A stretch of 64,000 nucleotides of DNA from Ancylostoma caninum (Eukaryota > Nematoda > Chromadorea > Rhabditida > Ancylostomatidae): assembly GCA_037903475.1 (NCBI GenBank), contig JBAJFG010000095.1, positions 124,001 through 188,000 of the forward strand. The letters are read 5' to 3'. The notes under the pieces were generated by a model. It made no database searches. It had not been told where the DNA came from and saw only the letters and a list, made by a program, of their open reading frames with translations. Below are positions 10,625 through 23,399 of this stretch, piece after piece. A program made the translations under genes and the position numbers. How positions within the stretch are numbered: position 1 is the stretch's first letter; every line of letters begins with the position of its first letter.

Positions 10625-12212
10625 TTAGGTTGTCGGAAAAAATTCTCCACCACTTTCGAGCTTCATTGTCGAATTTATTTTACTTCTTCAGTATAACTAA
10701 CGATTACGCAATATATGTGCTATTTTTATCGACAGGAACTCCAGCGGTAACAGAGCAGTTTGTTGGCAGCAGCTGCGAGTAAGTGGTTCCACTGTAATTC
10801 CACCAAACAATGAGCATCGTCTTTTCAGGGGGTAGCTCTCGTTTTGGCAGTGGTACCCAGACTCACCAGCTGTTGAGCCACCTACAGTTCCTCCCCGCCA
10901 ATTTTGAGCTTCATTCTCGTCGCTAATTTACTTAATCCATTGACGACCGCGCCCATTTTTGCGTGTCTGGCGCGTGGGACCAACGCCCCTTTCAAGAGCG
11001 CGGCGCCCGCGGAGTTCCACACCGTTACGATAAGATAATTAGGACTAAAACAGATCATTTTGCAGAAATAATTTAAAGTCTAGTTCAAGAAGATTACCAG
11101 TATCATCGGACCAGAAAAGGAGAGAACCTAAACGCTTCTGGATTCCATTAGGGCCGAAGGAATTTTGTAGAAGGTGTTTTTAGTGTTATAAGGGAGTGTT
11201 CAGAAAGTATACACGTCCGTACGGCACTAAACTGACGAATAAGGAAGTGCAGGATGTAATGTACGTGTTTCTATGTAGGAAACGTTGCTTTTCTTCAGAA
11301 TATTTCCATCCACTACACAAAAAATGTAAAGCAATCCCCCTCGATTTCAAAATCTCATCCTTTTCATGATATTTGTCGCAATAAAGGAGAACTCTTTCTT
11401 GAACCACAGTTGTTTTAGACCATTTTAGGAAGTATTGTACACATTTCATGTGGAAATGCTACAGAATATTTCGAAAATAGGTTCCAGTACTTGATAATAG
11501 GGGCGCGGCTCACCGGTGAGCCGCGCGGTCCCGCGCGACCAAAAAAGCGCGGCTCACCGGTGAGCCACGCGGTCGCCAATGGGTTAAGGGACCTACTTCT
11601 CGCATCCGCTATCCAAGTTGTCGAACCAAGCAAAAGCCTGTGGTAAAGTCAAAATGTTTAGATACACACCTCCGCGTACTTAAAGGTGGTGGCAGCTCAG
11701 AGCATGATCAACCATACGTCTTATTTTCTTGCCTCTTCAAGTTGGTGCATACGAACATGTGTTATACATGATAGCCCTAAAGTACCTCTACCAGCATATG
11801 GATAGTAGCCCATGGATTCCTTTCAGTCAGCTTCAAGAGGCGCTTCCTAACATCTCCAAGCGGTCGACGAGATCCTGGTTCATCTCAAGCCAAAACCGCA
11901 GTCTTTAAGCCTACGGAAGCAAACCTTTGTAGTACAGTTAGAGATAGTGAAGGGGTCTATCGCAGGATACATATTGTCTGCCGCTTAGCTTGCGCTACCG
12001 TGTTTCCCCAAATCGTAAAGGAAGGGCACCCGAACATGGCTGAAGTCAGCGACGATTTTTTCGCCCATAATCGTGCCGGAATGCGAAGAGAAAATTGGTA
12101 TAAATATAAAGACCAACCAGCCTTTGTATACGTTTTGAAAAGAAACTTCTAGAGCAATCTCGAAAAAATTGGCAAGACAGATAACAAAGTGGAAACTTCT
12201 CCGACAACCTAA
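10625..12212 (-). mobile_element. Mariner relic carrying a nested element
   Basis: The ends are TTAGGTTGTCGGA (10625) and its inverted counterpart ending CCGACAACCTAA (12212), each flanked by TA. The interior aligns along its length with the relic at 28952-29830. The minus strand near the right end keeps traces of a transposase N-terminus (for example HVRVPFLYDLGKHGSA, against HVLLFQLIELRKHSNERDAP in the other copy). It is non-functional. A 648 bp TTAA-flanked insert interrupts it. Confidence 0.8.
10932..11587. mobile_element. piggyBac-like MITE (TTAA-flanked), nested in the mariner relic
   Basis: TTAA at 10932-10935 and 11584-11587 flank an element with ends TCCATTGACGACCGCG and CCCATTGGCGACCGCG (right end inverted). 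The related relic at 28952-29830 has the empty site: TAATTTAC | GGGACCTACTTCTCG here corresponds to GATTTACAATAGGGGCCCACTTCTCG there. A perfect 24 bp palindrome GCGCGGCTCACCGGTGAGCC(GCGC) at about 11504 is repeated imperfectly at about 11547. A TTAA duplication and CCC-type ends are typical of the piggyBac superfamily. No transposase is seen. Confidence 0.8.
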
Positions 12213-12214
12213 TA

Positions 12215-12880
12215 CTTTCCTGATTATGCGAACGAAGAGCCAATACCAAGCATTATATTCGTTCTGCGAATTATGTAATGACTGAAGCAGAAACTTGTTC
12301 TCTCGCATTAAGTTTTGGTACAAAATTTAATTTTAATATAGAGACAGCTGAAATCACATCAATGCGAATGGGAGCAAGTTTTAGAGTGTAAAGGATAGTG
12401 GAGTTAGCTCACACATCTGCGAGAATGTATACGTACGTACATATTGTAATAAAAGAATTCATGCACTGCTTGCATAGCTTAAACAGGAGATCTTTCTTAT
12501 TTTTTCCTTCTTTTGGTTTCATTTCTATACCAAATACATACGTATTTTGTGAGAGGAATAAACTTTCCGCAATAGATACGAAATTATACAGCAGAAGTAC
12601 AGTTTATTCAGCGAAAGTGTTCGAGTGCAATGACTATGTATATCTGGGTACGTGCACAAAATATTTTAGAACTACCAAGTATTCATGCAAAAGATTGAAA
12701 GATGCATTCCCACAATTAAGACAGTGCGTGCTCGTGCGAAACACGATCTTTTAAGTACAATAATTCTGTACCGACAATGATCAGATCCAAGCGAAACCCA
12801 TATAGGAAGACAACAAAGTCTTTGGCCAAATATAATGAGTTGTAAGACTGGGATCAGATGGTCTAGCAGTCTCGAAATTT
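12215..12880. other. No firm feature; one 118-codon frame
   Basis: A plus-strand frame at 12398-12754 is open but starts in low-complexity ACGTACGT sequence. Its tail (FECNDYVYLGT) faintly recalls the region after the reverse transcriptase in RTE elements. The match is too short to call. Confidence 0.25.
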
Positions 12881-12882
12881 AC

Positions 12883-13054
12883 CTGCGCTATGTAGAGTCC
12901 ATGCGCTCTAAGAATCCACTCTTGGATTTCGGATATCTCTTCTGGCTTCTCCGTAAAGTTAACAAAAACGTTGGGTACTGCAACGCACGAGGGCCGCAAG
13001 TTGGTCGAGAATTTATGACCCTGTTTTCTTGTTAGGTCTATGCTGGGGAAGCTG
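12883..13054 (-). CDS. Candidate exon, unknown protein
   Basis: On the minus strand an exon reads SIDLTRKQGHKFSTNLRPSC, VAVPNVFVNFTEKPEEISEI and QEWILRAHGLYIAQ, and ends at a donor GCGCAG|GTAAAT (12877-12882). The start is an acceptor such as CTTCCCCAG near 13046-13054. The composition and absence of stops favour coding, but no family is recognised and no neighbouring exon was confirmed. A minus-strand frame with a membrane-like leader (MGISYILVLLCIVLPVLLLV) at about 13680-13840 could be a 5' exon of the same gene; this is speculation. Confidence 0.33.
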
Positions 13055-13559
13055 GCGTTTGAGCAAAAGTCAGCTCAACTGCTGCGATTTAAGGACTACA
13101 ATTCAGAAATCCAGAGGTCTCCGTTCCAGGGAGCATGATAATTATCAAGCAAATATGATGGTTTGGTGAAATCAGGGACTGAAGAGTCTGAACCAACTTT
13201 TTGTTGCTTTTTCTTTTGAAACTTGATGGAAAACTTTTGTCAAAATCCCACCTTATTTCTGTAAGATGTGCTTAAGCGTAAGAAATAATATATCTCTCCG
13301 GGTTTCGTTCTGCCCACTTTTGCCCTATGTTTTGTGCATTCTGGTAGGAAAAAGTGATGGTGACAGTCTATTGACCATTTTCGGTCAATAACATGTTTGC
13401 AGGTCATACAAGGTTCAAATAGGGCTATGGATTGTGAAATTTTGCATGTGTGTTCGAGACATTTGGGTTGTCAATGCGGATAAAAAGTCTTATGTTTCCT
13501 GACAAAACGCAAGAAATAATTGCAATAAAATCTTTGGCCAAAAACTTTGTTGTCACCCG

Positions 13560-13740
13560 TACATACGTACCTATGCAAAACCCATGCAGATCGATGTAGA
13601 ACCCATGCGTCTCGAAATTCGATGCAAATCCGGTGCGAACCCCACGAAAAATCTACGATTTTCAAATCGAAAACCGAACCAATGCAGGATGAATGCATAT
13701 CGATGTAAAAAAAATGCATGGTTTCTAGATTCTCTGAGTT
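13560..13740. repeat. ATGCATATCGATGT-type degenerate repeats
   Basis: Motifs such as CCCATGCAGATCGATGTA and GAATGCATATCGATGTA recur several times within 150 bp. Part of a 138-codon minus-strand frame (13471-13887) is built from these, so that half of the frame is not a reliable protein. Confidence 0.4.
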
Positions 13741-13899
13741 CCTGCTAACTAGCAATAAGACTGGGAGTACAATGCAAAGTAGCACAAGGATGTAGCTGAT
13801 ACCCATCTCACAGTAGCTCATGAATTTAAAAAATATCTGTGCGCAGATTAGCTCACGAGTTGAATTGACAACTTCACTTGAATGCATGAGGAAAATTCC

Positions 13900-16800
13900 A
13901 AGTAAGGTTAAACATTGACCTCAAAATAAATTGGCCTATCTCAGCAAAAACCCTCTTAAGATGCGAAACCAGTCAAGAGGCAAATACTTCGTTGTACTAT
14001 TACTAGTATAGTAGTGCGCACTCGATACCCTGCGAGCTACTGCAGTGATGCGGCCAAAATTAAATCAGAAATCACACGACGACCAGATTATAGCGTTAGG
14101 AGGAAAGATGCCCGTTCTTGTTGACAAAGCTTCACTGTAAGGTCAACACAAATGCAGCATAACATCTTCACGTAATCACTTAGAAACTATAAAAAACAAA
14201 CACTTTTTCTAACTTTACTTCTTTTTCCTGCATTACTTTCTTATTTTTTTTTCTGGATATCAATATGAAGAGAGATCCATTAATTTGACCGAAAACAGTG
14301 AGGATTTACTTTCCATCACCTATAGAGGAACTATTACATTTACACTGGCGTACAAAATGAGCATGAGTTTTCCTATGAAAATCCTACGTCTATCCTCCAC
14401 TCCCCTTTCCCCTACTCCATTCCTTCACGTTTCTCATCTGATGTCCGTGAGTGGTCCCTGTCTGCGCATGCTGAGAAAACGAATAGATAGAAAAAAAGCA
14501 TCGAAGCCGGGCGGAAAATTGAAAATGCGAGATTGAAAACAAAAAAAAAGCGGAGAAGAAATTCATTCAATCAGCTCTCATCAATTTCATCTTTTTCCAT
14601 TCCTCTGTCATCCATCTCACTTTCACAACTTTTCTCACAGGTCATAGAAGAGAAGGCAAGACAGCAACACAAACGAAACAGGACCGATTAGTGCGACGCG
14701 GCTTTTTCTGGCATGGCGCCAACTACTCTCTGTCGCCTAATTTATGACTGAACATCAACGTCTGCTGTTCATCTGTATGTTTACGTGCAGTGATTTGAAA
14801 AACACCAGAACGCATATGGTGTAACTGCAGAAAAACGCACACATCGTAAACAACGAAGCGTCAACGGATCCTCGTTCGGTAGGGGATTTGGACGAACTAA
14901 GTAACGTATTGGCAGAATAGTGTCGCGACAACGCTGAGGTCACGAACGCGCCGCCGTCGCCTAATGGAAAACTCGACGGCGTTCCCTGAAATGGCTCGTT
15001 TTTTCTTCCCGTGGCCGAATGGGTAAAAAACGGCTCGTTGACGCGTTGACCTTAAGTGCGCCGAGTAAGTTTCCAGTTCTCTCAACTGCCCATATGGGTA
15101 CCTAAGTGGTTCCTGTTGGGTGTTTGATGGCGAGTTTTTCTGTGCCACACAGTAACTGAACCCGCTACGGAAGCGGAAAAGAGTCGGGAGGAAGACGAAG
15201 AACCAGACAAGAGGAAGAGTGCGAGTTTTTTGTCGTTGCCAAATTGTGGTTCACTTTCCTCGTTGTTGTTCGCGCATTTATCTGCTTATTCTTCATGCTG
15301 AACTCTGATCTCTTGCTAATTAGCGTTGAATTTTATGCCAACGAGACGAGTGTAGCCTACTTGTTTCCTAATTTTCCCGCGGGAAACTAAGATTTTCTGT
15401 TAATTATTGAGCTGTACATTGTCATGAGTGCTCCAGAATTCTAGAAAAATCAAACTGATCGACAACAGTGCGCAACAAAAGTATAAATATGTAGGAACAC
15501 CTCACTTTTTAACATCACTCGTCTTTCTGGCCTGATTTTCAGGCTACACCATAGCATTTGGCAAATCAACAAGCACAAGAGAATTTTTCATGATTCATAT
15601 TCATATTCTTACGTATATTTGTAATTTACAACATAGGTATGAATGCCATATTCTGTTATCGTAATCGTTGCGTGGAGCCTTTACAAATACATATGGGAAG
15701 AAAATAGGAACGCTTTAGTTCAAGTAAGCTTTATGCCCAGAAGGAAGCAACAAGGTGTGGATTAGCAACCAGTAAGTGCTCGTTTGTTCATTCACACATC
15801 TGACATCCTGTTCGCCCTAGTACAGAAGTTGAAGCTGACGGTGAGAGATGTGCCCCAAACATTTTCAGAGGCCTTCATGATTTTCAGGGTGATTATGCGT
15901 TTATGAAGTCCAGAACGGCACTATTCATTTTGAAAATAGCTCTAGGAGATTGTCCGTACTAATCGCCGACTATATTTGATCCTTGCTGTCCTTAGGTGGA
16001 TGGATAGCTGGAAATTCTCGCGCGAAGATGAATCGATGGCAATATCCCAGTCATGACGCTAGTGTACTACGGTTGCAGGACATCTAATACCCAACCTGTG
16101 CAAGGAGTGGCCGGCTACATGCAAACAACAGACGATATGACTAGGAGACAATTACAGAAGATTTGACAGCACAGCTCCAATCAGAGAACCTTTCAAAAGG
16201 CTGTCAGGGCTGATCGATTCAGAAGTCCTGGAACAGAAACAGTTCTTGTTGAGAACATCCGTCGACACTCTGCCGTGGTCCTTCTGCATCGATTAGGTCT
16301 AGCAGTCCTTCAGCAATTCGGTGCAAATAGGGGTAAAAGTTCGTTAGATTTTAGGGAATATCCATAGGACTTGTCCGCGACCATTTCAGGAAGTGAAACC
16401 CTTTGGTTGAGCGATCGCATTGGCTTCGAAATTTAATGCCTACAGAGAATGCTAACAAGGTCCGCGTCTGGGCCAAGAATGGAGCTGGGCATTAGAGGTC
16501 CGTAAACGGTTTATCAGCAGTGTTCTGCTAAAGGCGGCCAGTGGAAATGTTGCACGAAAAAGAAATCTAAAGCATATCAATAAGTATGATACCATCTCTT
16601 TCGAAATTGCTCCTTTGAAATCAGGAAAGCTTTTTTTCAGCACAGGGGCCCTAATAGAGCTTTGACGAATGCAAGGTGCTTGATTAACCTTTCTTCAGGA
16701 AGAAAAACCAGATGCATGGGGAAGAGTTGAGGCTTTTGAGACCAAACATTGAGATCCAGTGGGAACCTCTGTGAAGACGTGGAGTGGTTTTGCATCAACA

Positions 16801-19800
16801 GCAGCGCCGAACCGCAGCTTCACTACACTTGTTGTAATCGTTGTCACTCATCACGAAAGCTTTGTTGTCATCCTGTGATATTTCTGTGAATGGTAAAAAT
16901 ACCCCATAGTCCAGTGTGCCTACTTCCTAAGTACAAGTAGTTCAAGCCTTTTTTCTAAGCTTAAGGTCAGTTCATGTCCGATGCGTGCGTTCTTCAGCAT
17001 GGGACTTGCTGAGCACGAATCAGAAGGAACCTATGGGTAGGTTAAGGTTCGATCAGAAAGCGTGTTCAGGAAGTTCTCTGATCAAAAAGTCCATTAAACT
17101 CAAAAATCGAGGAACTCCCATCCAGACAGGACCTAATTAGAAGCCTTTACTTGGAAAAGTTTCTAGAAAATAGACGACGAAACGAGTTCCTGGGATTCAA
17201 CAACCCGGTCGCCGGGTCATTTCCACAAATACGATCCAAATTAGGCCAGCAGATCCTAAAAGAAACACAAAGACTGGCTAATGCATAGAGTAAGCACCAT
17301 TCGGGCAGGTATAAGAAATCGAGGGCCTGTTCTCGTCATCGGCTCTTTCCCTACCGGCAACGGACAAAGTGCCAGAAATGAAGCGCGATCTCTCCGGCGG
17401 CTCGTTTTTCGAGCTCCCAAATAAGGCCCAAGTCCTCGACTCTAATGGGTGCCTTTACAGCGCGAACATCCGACGTGAAATTTGGGGCTATTACGGTGGT
17501 TTTTGCAGTCGGGGACACTCTGCAGTGAAATGCATCGAATTTTTTACCGGGATCGGACATTTTTTCCAGCGTCAATTAGGTAATTTTCCTGTTTCGGACA
17601 GGGAACATTGGGTAAACTCTAGCTGTTCCTGTTTGGAAAAGTCTTCCTGGAAATGAGATCCAGGGCTTTGATGCATTTTCCTTCCAAGAATGCTAGAATT
17701 TGTTATCAATACTTGGAAATGAAGAGCTTGCGGATACATGTGAGTAAGACGTCTATAAGATTAATCTTCTTGTTCAACACAGCTAATCTCATTGTTCAAC
17801 GCAGCTGCTCTTGAGCAGGAATGCAAAAATATGGTCAAAAATAGGTCTGTTTAGAGGGAACGCTATCACCCCATACATTGACTAGAAACATATCGTAAGT
17901 GTGCCAATGTATAGATATAAGCAGTGCGGAAAAGCTGTGTTTATGCAAGAAAGACCAATGAAGTGGACCCGCACACACGCGTCGCACCAGCTGGGACGCG
18001 GTACTCTGATTGTCTGCGCATCCGCATTTGATGTTTATATCATCGTTCTCGTTCACCATTGATTCTGTAGCTTCCTGTCTAAACTGGTCCAAACAAGTGC
18101 TGCTCCACGGGCAAGCGAGTCAACGCAACCAGAGTTTCCTGGATGTATTTGTTGGTAACGGAGATGCTTTGGTTTTAGCTTTCCAGTTTTGGCAAAGATC
18201 AGAAATTTCAAGTTTGGCGACCTAATAATGGGTGAAGCACCGGGTGGCATGGAAAGCGCTTTCTACATCTGCTTTTTCTGACACTAAGCGCAGGCTAAAA
18301 GTACACCAAAGATGTTGGAGCGATCTGTGGCACTACGAGTAAGACGACACGCCTGCAAAAACCTCTCACCTACGTTTTCAAAGTACAGGAACATCACATT
18401 TAGCATGCATATATCCTTATGATCATCTTATTTTTAAGAGAACTGGAAGATGCTTGAAGACAATTTCACATCTCGGAAACGATTTTAAAAGTGTACCACC
18501 AGAAAAATCCTCGGTGTGCTAGTCACAACTATGCACATATTCCCTTACAAAAGTGCCGAAAGGCCGCTTTTCGAACCTCTTCTCTGTGGAGTTCGGGGTG
18601 CGACAACTATCACGAAGAGTTATGACATTCCTTTGTCAGCTATCGATCGGTGGTAGCTGCCGCAACTACCGTCTCGAACTCTTCAAAAACGAAAGATTCA
18701 AAAAAGGGTGTTTGCCATCTTTTCAATTAAATATGTCTACCATTGCGACCAGCGTTGGCAGGAGATCCCTCTGACCTTGAAACCTCGACGTCGATTCTGA
18801 GGACAGACACTGCTTCTCAGTGGGTATCTGTAGGAACCTCTGCTATTGAGCTTTTGCAATATTCTACAGAGCTCATAAAAAATTGTGAAATAGCTCGAAA
18901 AGTCGAAGTACTGAAGGTATTGCGGTGGAGTTCTGCGTGTGTTCAGATGTGTGCCATTTGACGGCGGTGGGCAATAATATTAGAAGGCTCAGATGTATTG
19001 AAAGAGGTGGTTCTACTCGCAGAGAAAATTGGAGGGATTATTTATCCTACCCACTAAAACCATATTGCTCACTCATCTTGTGAGACTAGAACTTGCGAAA
19101 ATTAACGTTCTGAAGAGAAAGTTGGCATGGAAATACCTTACTGAATAGTTTTAGAAAAAAAAAGGATCATTTTGAAAAACTTTTCGTCAATTTTGGCTTC
19201 AATTACCCATCATTTAGGATTAAAAATGGTTATTAGGTAGTCCTACTTTTTGAAACTTTAGCAGTTCGAGTCCACATATTGAAGCAGAAAAATAAGCGAA
19301 AGACCAGCCAGAAATCTCAACAAAAGAATCCCTGGAGAAGCTATTCTGCCTTACTTGTGGGCTCAAAGAACCGTGGAAAATCCACTTGTGCTAAGGAAAG
19401 AGCTTAAAAAAACAACTTTTTTGGAGGCTGAACAGGCAGGCATTCGGGCAGACTTTTTTCCCCAAAGCAGACCGAAAAAAAAAACTAAGAAAGTTGGCAA
19501 ACAGAGTTCATGAAAAATTCTTTGCGCAAATATTATAAATTGCACGTACTCATTAAGAAAACAGTGAAAGTGCACAGAAAACTAAGTAATGTCAAATATT
19601 GGTGAGCAAGAGGAAAAACTAGAGGGGTGTACTGTCGTGGTCGGGGTTAGCTAGGTTCAAATCTGGAAAAAGTCATTCAGAGGCCTGGATAATCAACAAA
19701 ATTTCCAAGAAATTTCAACGAAGTGGAAGGAACGCCCAGAAAATAAAAGGGAAGAAGAAAGCCTTAGCGAGGTTTGGGAAATATCATATTTACAATGTTT

Positions 19801-19820
19801 GAGTAAAGAAATACCACAGT
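13900..19820. other. Gene-poor stretch with weak exon-like frames only
   Basis: Short protein-like frames occur at about 15780-15910 (QKLKLTVRDVPQTFSEAF), 16140-16300 (PIREPFKRLSGLIDSEVLEQ), 17369-17656 and 18743-18916 (DPSDLETSTSILRTDTASQW, followed by AAG|GTATTG). None has both a good acceptor and a good donor with a phase-matched partner, so I do not call them as genes. No RNA gene or transposon end was recognised. Confidence 0.35.
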
Positions 19821-20399
19821 TACAATAATGCCCATAATTTTTGCGAAAAAATCTGGTGGCGACGGATTAATCGTTAACAAACCGTCGCAATACTGTAACT
19901 CCTTTAAAAATGAAGCTTTTCTAAATCTGAGCACATTTTCGGATTGCTCATCGAAATTGGAGTTGAACAGTATATGAAATTACTTGAAGTTTGACTTCAA
20001 AACATTTGTTTTTTCAAAAATTTGAAAATTTTTCAGAATTTCAGCAATAAGGTCAAAATATGAAAAAACGTTAAAAACCGAGAATTGAGCGAAATCCAAT
20101 GATCGTGTTCAGAAGCCTCACTCCTCAATTATTTTCTCGGTTTTTGACGTTTTTTCAGATTTTGACCTGATTGCTGAAATTTTCAAAAATTTTTAAATTT
20201 TTGAAAAAAAACAAATGTTTTGAAGTCAAAGTTCAAGTAATTTTATATACTGTTCGATTCCAATTTCGATGAGCAATCCGAAAATGTGCTCAGATTTAGA
20301 AAAGCTTCATTTTTAAAGGAGTTACAGTACTGCGACGGTTTGTTAACGATTAATCCGTCGCCACCCGATTTTTTCGCAAAAATTATGGGCGATATTGTA
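19821..20399. mobile_element. Foldback element with ~260 bp arms
   Basis: From TACAATAATGCCCATAATTT (19821) the sequence is matched in inverted order by bases ending AAAATTATGGGCGATATTGTA (20399). Shared blocks include GGTGGCGACGGATTAATCGT, AAATGAAGCTTTTCTAAATC and GTCAAAATATGAAAAAACGT. The loop is only ~40-60 bp. It has no coding capacity and is a long-hairpin MITE. Confidence 0.9.
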
Positions 20400-20436
20400 C
20401 GTACGTACTTAGTCGAACATCATAGTCAAAAAAGAA

Positions 20437-20439
<3 letters not shown>

Positions 20440-20472
<33 letters not shown>
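20440..20472. repeat. (GA)n microsatellite
   Basis: About 16 GA repeats immediately downstream of the foldback element. They create the Arg-Glu and Leu-Ser runs in short frames here. Confidence 0.95.
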
Positions 20473-20474
<2 letters not shown>

Positions 20475-20476
<2 letters not shown>

Positions 20477-21000
20477 GAAAGAGGTCATACCGAGGGTGGA
20501 GCGATTTCCAAACAAGAGGTTGTGCTACAAATGATTTGAATTTTTCGTTTAAAAAAAGAACAATACCTACATTTTTTATTGAGGAATTACATGCTACCAC
20601 GATATCCCAATTTGAACCTACCCATTAAAAGGTTTGGTGTGTAGTTCGCATGGGAAAATGAGCCAAAAGATTTCTAAGAAATAAAACCTCTGGAAAAAAA
20701 AACTGCAGAAATTGATTAGACGAATAGTCTATCATTCCTTGGCCAATAATGACGTTTGAGAGAGCTAAATTTTTCGATATTGTTCAATGTTGAGATAAAT
20801 TCAGTAATTTTATGGTAGAATAGGAAATTAGAAATAATCAGCAAATCTGGTAGTAAGCATGCACTTCAAGCGTATTTGGCACTCAAGTACTCGGTCAAAA
20901 TGTGCTTATACCGAAAAAAAAAACGGGAAAATCAAAAATAGACGGACGAAGAAGTGGTTACTCTCTGTTCAAGTAAACTGGTTATTTTCTACCAAAGAGA
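20475..21000. other. No recognised feature
   Basis: AT-rich sequence without exon-like frames or element ends. Confidence 0.4.
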
Positions 21001-21280
21001 AAACGGAAACATTAGTGACGTCATGAAGAAGTGTTCGAAGAGGAGGTTTGTCTATTGCTGGCTGGTGTCCTGGCGCAAAGCGGCTTGGTAAGACCTTGAG
21101 AATGAACGGACAGAAACGGGACTCGTTTCGTCGATGCAAAAGAAGAAAAGCCTTGCTGCTGCAGCTAAGGTTTTTTTTAGCGTCAGTGTGTGTGAGATGC
21201 CCGTATGTGAGGTTGTGGACAACTATCACCCGCGAGGGAATACTCCTTAATGAAACGATATAGCGCTAACAGGCCTGCAG

Positions 21281-21449
21281 AGATTTATCAACTGGATTCT
21301 TTGCGGATCAGAGCGGTGAAGGAAGGACCCTTCGAGAGTTTGTGTCATCTCTAGGCAACATTTCTCCGGACAAAGCAAAGGCATTTGCCCAGTGAGCGTT
21401 CGTGAACGTTCCGGGGATGGTTTTGGGCTTCTCCGCTCATCCCGAATGG
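21281..21449 (+). pseudogene. Exon with one in-frame TGA, unknown protein
   Basis: After GGCCTGCAG an exon reads DLSTGFFADQSGEGRTLREF and VSSLGNISPDKAKAFAQ. It then meets TGA at 21393-21395 and continues in the same frame as AFVNVPGMVLGFSAHPEW, up to a strong donor AATGG|GTGAGT. Coding character on both sides of a single stop suggests a recently disabled exon, or an alternative donor at CA|GTGAGC just before the stop. No family is recognised. Confidence 0.35.
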
Positions 21450-21499
21450 GTGAGTTTTTTCGTTCATAGCATGATATATCTATGCAATATTTAGCAGTA

Positions 21500-22800
21500 C
21501 GCATCATCACTGATTAGACCTAACAGTGGGGATGGATTCTACCCATTTCTTACTGGAGGACTCAATTTTAGAAGGACAGGTATATCACACCTTCTTAATG
21601 TTCATGGATCCGGCCATAGACTCAAGCCCTGCTTCACTTAGATCCCTCGTGTCGCTGTTTAAAAGCCACTCCCGAAATTTTGGTTAATCAGATCACCATA
21701 TTAGCAAGAAATTCTTTCGAATCGCAGACGGTTATTGGACGAGTTGCTAAGGACCATAGCACAGTATTACACGAGGTTTTATCGCTGCTACATTAACCCA
21801 AATTTACACAACTTTATCTACTATATATCAATTATTTATAGAGTCTAATGGAGTAATATATCCAAAGATGATGGAAGTAAAGCGACAAACGACAGTCTGA
21901 AACTGCAGGGAAACTATGCACACTTAAACGGGAACACCGGCTTTGCGACAGCGATCACAACGGAAATACTTGGAAAAACTCCTATAAACATAAAATTTTG
22001 CGAGTGTGAAGTCTGCCCTGAAAGATTTTCCTGAAAGGATGGATGACATCCATAGAACTGTAAAATATGAAAAGCAACACTTTGTCATGCTGTATTCGTG
22101 CAAGTATGATATGAACCTAAGGAGCACTTCAGGATGCTAGGAAAGGAGTAGTGTTTGATCACGTATTGAAGAACAAACATTTGCAGCTGTGCTTTCATGG
22201 TCTTCAACTACGTCACATGCCTGTTTCTACATATTTCTTTGGGAGAATTCCAACTTGGTGAGAGCCACTCTTATTTTTGTTCTAATCTTTTGCGAATAGC
22301 CAGGTATTCTATTTAAAGTACTTTGGCAGGTAATGATAAGTGGTGGTGTGGGTGTCTCCCTAATTACAAAACATTTATTCGAATTAATATAATCACTTGA
22401 TATCAGTAAGTAAGATGCCCTAACAACCCTAGCCCTAAACGAATCCCTAAAAACCCTAAACGTCCACATGGTGGCATGGTGATGGTTTTCTGTGCCCAAA
22501 TTTGAATGATTTTTGATCTCCATTTAAACACGGTTTCACTTCTGTGCAAGTGTAATACATTGTAGTTTACTTGCAATTCACTTGACAATTCATCATTCCA
22601 CTGAGCCGGAATTTCTGTTGCTCTCATGCTGTCTAGACCGTTGCAAATAAACAGAAGGTAGTGAAGGACGCGGTCAACTCAGTAGAAGTACTGAGCGAGG
22701 AGCTCCGAAACATACAAGGGAAAGAAATACTATGAAATAAAGCGAGTTTTTAAATTTTCTCTGTTGTAACTACTCTGGCATACATGATCAGAACAAAAAT
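21500..22800. other. No recognised gene; short CCCTAA-like cluster
   Basis: Bases 22408-22460 contain five CCCTAA/CCCTAAA-like words. Nematode telomeres use TTAGGC, so this is probably chance. The remainder shows no supported exon. Confidence 0.4.
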
Positions 22801-22819
22801 GAGAGCGCTGTGAAATGTC

Positions 22820-22965
22820 GACTTGGAGCCGTATGCATAGCTCCCTCCTCCCAAAGGGGAGCGCTTTCCCATCTTCTCCCAACTGGGAGCATCTCCCGGC
22901 TGGGAGGAGTTGGGAGCACCCGCGATGCATACATATTGCGAATATTTGGGAGACTCCCGACATAA
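22820..22965. repeat. CTCCCAAC-rich repeat family, copy 1
   Basis: Bounded by TATGCATA words and packed with CTCCCAACTGGGAGC-type palindromes. A related block at 24960-25080 is bounded by the same words (CATGGTATGCATACAGGGAG ... GGAGGTATGCATATGG). It behaves like a short palindromic MITE. The overlapping short frames in both strands are by-products. Confidence 0.55.
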
Positions 22966-23399
22966 AACTGCACAAACTTTTTCAAATAGTCGATAACTAA
23001 CTGTTGCAACTTCCAACAAAAGACAGCACCTCTTATTTTCTTCTCACTAATATAATTAATACTCTCGTGTCTGTGTCTTTGTTGACTTTTTTGACAATAG
23101 TTTCCGAAATAGCGCCTGCAGCTTTGATAACAATGATGGGTTCAATGTTAAAGATCTTTCAGTTCTACGAACTCATGAGGATTTGTGTTTGCATCTACTG
23201 CTCGGTGGTTATAGCCTTCTTAGTCAAGTCGTGACCAGTCTTTCAGTAGACACATCTGGACAATGCACGAAGACCCATCCTCGCTTGAATTACGGTATTT
23301 CTTTTGAGGACAACATTGTCGAATAGAAGACGAAAATCATTTGGTGTGTACTCTTTCCAATATTTGTTACTGAAAAAAGATACTGTATCAATAGATTTT

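Noticed and set aside
13471..13887. 138-codon minus-strand membrane protein
   Set aside because: The second half is built from short ATGCATATCGATGT repeats; only the first 30 residues look like a leader, so it was not called as a whole.
22408..22460. Interstitial telomere repeats (CCCTAA words)
   Set aside because: Nematode telomeres are TTAGGC and the words here are irregularly spaced; likely chance.
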